A stretch of 50,408 bases of DNA, from contig WQWM01000016.1 of assembly GCA_009785335.1 (NCBI GenBank), positions 1 to 50,408 of the forward strand, given 5' to 3'. Both the position numbers and the translations under genes were made by a program. Source of the stretch: Oscillospiraceae bacterium (GTDB taxonomy: Bacteria > Bacillota > Clostridia > Oscillospirales > Acutalibacteraceae). Positions within the stretch are counted from its first letter, which is position 1. Each line of letters opens with the position of its first letter. The notes under the pieces are model-generated. The model saw only the letters and a list, made by a program, of their open reading frames with translations. It ran no database searches and was not told where the DNA came from. Below are positions 48,284 through 50,408 of this stretch, piece after piece.

Positions 48284-48320
48284 TTACACACACCCCAAGA
48301 TATAGTATAATACATAGTAT

Positions 48321-48359
48321 ACGCCCGCGGCGGGCAAGTCGCTTCGCTTTGTCCTAATC
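48321..48359. repeat. Family C element
   Basis: CGCCCGCGGCGGGCAAGTCG, then CTTCGCTTTGTCCTAATCC. Confidence 0.75.
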
Positions 48360-48440
48360 CTCAAGCATATAAAATCTAATGTCTAGTGTCTATTATACTA
48401 CAACTGCATGAAAAAAGTCAATGGCAAGGAGTGAGAAATC

Positions 48441-49130
48441 ATGGTTTATGTTACCGGCGATATGCACGGCGATGCCGACCGCCTGAAATCCAGCGAAATG
48501 CGCCGCCTGAAAAAAGGCGACACCCTGCTGGTGTGCGGCGACTTCGGCTTTGTGTGGGACGGCAGCAAGGGCGAGCAGGCCTTGTTGAAAAAGCTGGGCA
48601 AGCAAAAATTCCACATTGCGTTTGTGGACGGCGTGCATGAAAACTTTGCACTGCTGGAGCAATACCCCGTGGTGAACTGGAACGGTGGCCGCACGCGGCA
48701 AATCAGCGGGAATTTGTATCATCTAATGCGCGGCGAATTGTTCACCATTGAGGGCAACACCTACCTAACCATCGGCGGCGGTGTTTGCCCCGACGATGAT
48801 TATCGCACACACGATGATGCCCGCATGGCGCGCGAAACACCCAGCTATGAAGAGATGGAAAACGCCGCTGCCAATCTGCAAACCACCAATGGTCACGTGG
48901 ATTACGTCATCACGCATGAGCCGCCCATTCGCATCAAGGCGTTTTTGCAGCTGAAAAAACAGCACAACGAAAGCGTGGAATCCACTGGGTTGCACAACTT
49001 TTTTGATGAAATGCTGGCCAAGTGTACCTTTAAGCGGTGGTTTTTTGGCTCCATGCATGTGGACAAACGCATTTCCGCATCGCACATGGCATTGTTTCGC
49101 AAAGTGGTTGCGGTTGATCAACAAGAGTAG
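48441..49130 (+). CDS. Calcineurin-like metallophosphoesterase
   Basis: 229 residues. Metal motifs: TGDMHGD (6-12), CGDFGFVW (32-39), DGVHENF in place of GNHE, and THEPP near 153-157, with GSMH near the C-terminus as the last motif. AAGGAG stands 9 bases before the ATG. Family members with this pattern include small cytoplasmic phosphoesterases and nucleotidases. It may be co-transcribed with the isomerase that follows. The substrate is unknown. Confidence 0.85.
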   Translation: MVYVTGDMHGDADRLKSSEMRRLKKGDTLLVCGDFGFVWDGSKGEQALLKKLGKQKFHIAFVDGVHENFALLEQYPVVNWNGGRTRQISGNLYHLMRGELFTIEGNTYLTIGGGVCPDDDYRTHDDARMARETPSYEEMENAAANLQTTNGHVDYVITHEPPIRIKAFLQLKKQHNESVESTGLHNFFDEMLAKCTFKRWFFGSMHVDKRISASHMALFRKVVAVDQQE

Positions 49131-49144
49131 TGGTTAGATACCAC

Positions 49145-49160
49145 AATTGAATATTCAATT
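49145..49160. promoter_or_regulatory. Perfect 16-base palindrome before the isomerase gene
   Basis: AATTGAAT-ATTCAATT, one base before the TAGGAG ribosome binding site. Could be an operator or a translation-control hairpin; AT-rich palindromes may also arise by chance. Confidence 0.35.
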
Positions 49161-49173
49161 TAGGAGAAAAAAC

Positions 49174-50010
49174 ATGAAAATCGGCGTTAGCAGCTATAGC
49201 TTTTCAAAGCTGAAAAAAGAAGCCACAGAGCTTATCACACTGGCAAAGGAACTGGACTTTGCCGCCATTGAGTACACCGACATGGACTGCCCCGACAGCG
49301 ACACGGCCAAAGCCCTTGCCGAAGAAAGCGCACGCGTGGGCTTGCCCATCATTTGCTATACCATCGGCGCAGACTTTTTGCAGGCCGACAGCGTGGACGC
49401 GGAAATCACCCGCCTGAAAGACATGGTAGACATCGCGGAAATCTTGGGCGTGAAACTCATGCGCCATGATGTTACTCGCGGCTTTAGTGAAGGCGAAAAT
49501 ACACACAACAGCTGGGCACAAGCACTGCCCGTGTTGGCGAAAGCTTGCCGTGAAGTGACTGAATATGCCGCCACGAAGGGTATTGCCACCATGGTGGAAA
49601 ACCACGGTTTCTTCTGCCAAGACAGCGTGCGCGTGGCAGAGCTTGTGGGTGAAGTGAATCATCCCAACTTTGGCGTGCTAGCGGACATGGGCAACTTCTG
49701 CTGCGCTGACGAAAACCCCGCTATCGCTTGCGGCAACGTGGCGGCCATGACAAAACACGTGCATGCGAAAGATTTCCACATCAAAGCTGGCGACACTGAC
49801 CACCCCGGCGAGGGCTGGTTCAACAGCCGCGGCGGCAACTATCTGCGTGGCGCAGTCATCGGCCATGGCAATGTGCCCATTCGCCAGTGTCTAGGCAACT
49901 TCAGCCGCGCGGGCTACGACGGCTATGTGTCCATCGAATTCGAAGGCATGGAAGACCCCATGCTCGCCTTGCGCGTTGGCCGCAATAATCTGGAGCGCTT
50001 CTGCGAATAG
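49174..50010 (+). CDS. Sugar phosphate isomerase/epimerase-like (xylose isomerase-type barrel)
   Basis: 278 residues. AP-endonuclease-2/IolE-type TIM barrel. Metal ligands are seen in MVENHGFF (Glu, about residue 142), the Asp of VLADMGN, the His of HVHAKDFH and Glu in VSIEFEG near the C-terminus. TAGGAG lies 7 bases before ATG 49174. Such enzymes isomerise sugars or hydroxy acids such as inosose or hydroxypyruvate; which one cannot be told. Confidence 0.85.
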   Translation: MKIGVSSYSFSKLKKEATELITLAKELDFAAIEYTDMDCPDSDTAKALAEESARVGLPIICYTIGADFLQADSVDAEITRLKDMVDIAEILGVKLMRHDVTRGFSEGENTHNSWAQALPVLAKACREVTEYAATKGIATMVENHGFFCQDSVRVAELVGEVNHPNFGVLADMGNFCCADENPAIACGNVAAMTKHVHAKDFHIKAGDTDHPGEGWFNSRGGNYLRGAVIGHGNVPIRQCLGNFSRAGYDGYVSIEFEGMEDPMLALRVGRNNLERFCE

Positions 50011-50013
50011 CGC

Positions 50014-50083
50014 GATGTTCTTTTTTGAAAAAAAGAACCACACCTGCGGTGAGCAGTCGCTTCGCGGTGTCCTATCATGCTTG
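50014..50083 (-). repeat. Joined family B and family C elements after the isomerase gene
   Basis: GTTCTTTTTTG-AAAAAAAGAAC (family B hairpin, reversed) directly followed by CACCTGCGGTGAGCAGTCG, then CTTCGCGGTGTCCTAT (family C). Shows that the two families share the GCGAAGCG core. Confidence 0.75.
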
Positions 50084-50097
50084 CGTTAAGGTTGTTG

Positions 50098-50165
50098 CCA
50101 AGGCCTCCCCCACCGGGGTCCCCGCAAATGCTTGCATTTGTGGGGTGGGTCATTGGGGGAGGAAA
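50098..50165. repeat. Family E palindromic element
   Basis: CCTCCCCCA and TTGGGGGAGG at the ends, with CCCCGCAAATGC-TTGCATTTGTGGGG in the middle: two nested inverted repeats. Its inverse relates to 12813-12906. Confidence 0.7.
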
Positions 50166-50291
50166 GCACGTCGCTAGGCGTGCAGGTGGGGGTTCGCGAA
50201 AACATCAAACACGCACTCACGCTTGTGGGTGTGTGTTTTTTCGTCATTTTTCACAAACTTGCCGAAAACGAACAAATTAGCCTTGACAAAT

Positions 50292-50334
50292 GGGGGGGGG
50301 GGGGGGGGGGGGAAAAGCGATTTTTTTTTTTTTT
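50292..50334 (+). other. G21 homopolymer followed by a T14 tract; rest of the end has no gene
   Basis: 21 consecutive G (50292-50312), AAAAGCGA, and 14 T. TTGACA lies at 50283-50288. The last 398 bases of the window hold only repeats, these homopolymers and a GGGAGGAG without a start codon. The tract lengths may be inexact because such runs are hard to sequence. Confidence 0.7.
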
Positions 50335-50408
50335 ATTTATGAGGGAGGAGTGAGGAATAACTTATACGAAACACAACCGTAAGGGGGGCGGAAGCTATTT
50401 TTTTGGGC

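Noticed and set aside
1-50408. tRNA, rRNA, CRISPR arrays, transposase genes
   Set aside because: Looked for by eye and not seen; a computed search would be needed to exclude a single tRNA.

Overview
The window reads as a chromosomal segment of a spore-forming member of the Firmicutes, most likely a clostridial gut-type organism of the Oscillospirales kind. The evidence is a forespore sigma factor (sigG), strong AGGAGG-type ribosome binding sites, textbook TTGACA-17-TATAAT promoters, lipobox lipoproteins, a very large InlB-repeat surface protein, and a PurO-type IMP cyclohydrolase beside a free-standing AICAR transformylase. The order-level placement is inference. Base composition is roughly balanced (estimated by eye). 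I saw no rRNA, tRNA, CRISPR array, transposase or phage gene.

Layout. 1-5.6 kb: 3' part of asd (minus), a 2TM-domain protein, a type I toxin-antitoxin-like module (26-residue hydrophobic peptide convergent with a short RNA), an alpha-glucosidase overlapping a GNAT acetyltransferase, a minus-strand operon of four hydrophobic micropeptides, then purO and two more small membrane proteins. 5.7-12 kb: AICAR transformylase, purD and purL. 12.1-18 kb: GNAT, a ChbG/YdjC-like deacetylase overlapping a DapA-family aldolase, then an overlapping trio (VTT/TVP38 membrane protein, CDP-alcohol phosphatidyltransferase, metallophosphoesterase). 18.2-20.6 kb: sigG (minus) and a GPH-type sugar transporter. 20.6-25.6 kb: carA and a carB-dapF fusion. 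25.7-37.6 kb: a HAD phosphatase, a 2,584-residue InlB-repeat protein with its lipoprotein partner, a flavin reductase and two proteins of unknown function. 37.7-42.2 kb: metA (minus), a second GPH-type transporter and a GH2 glycosidase. 42.4-48.3 kb (all minus): histidine phosphatase with a CTG start, queA, a 29-residue lipoprotein-like peptide, GNAT, two lipoproteins, a 24-cysteine protein, and a D,D-carboxypeptidase-like protein. 48.4-50.4 kb: a phosphoesterase, a sugar isomerase/epimerase-like protein, then repeats and homopolymers.

The most striking observations are: (1) the CarA glutaminase lacks all three catalytic residues (Cys to Gly246, His to Glu329, Glu to Ala331), which predicts an ammonia-using carbamoyl-phosphate synthetase; (2) the partner CarB is fused in one reading frame to a complete, catalytically intact diaminopimelate epimerase; (3) an operon of four uncharged hydrophobic micropeptides has its own promoter, four ribosome binding sites and a terminator; (4) a type I toxin-antitoxin-like locus; (5) the giant surface protein carries an eight-copy decapeptide Cys repeat. 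Aspartate-family genes (asd, dapF, metA, perhaps a dapA relative) are scattered through the window, and purine genes form one run.

The intergenic DNA is unusually rich in small repeats. At least five families recur: TAGGGGCGG MITE-like elements, GCGAAGCG elements with a poly-T/poly-A hairpin, CCTGCGG...GTCGCTTCGC elements, CTCCTTCC-cga-GGAAGGAG hairpins, and AATGCGT heptamers. Several have entered genes: the heptamers in purL, a GCGAAGCG element in a GNAT gene and at the 3' end of the aldolase gene. In three places a repeat ends exactly where the ribosome binding site of the next gene begins.
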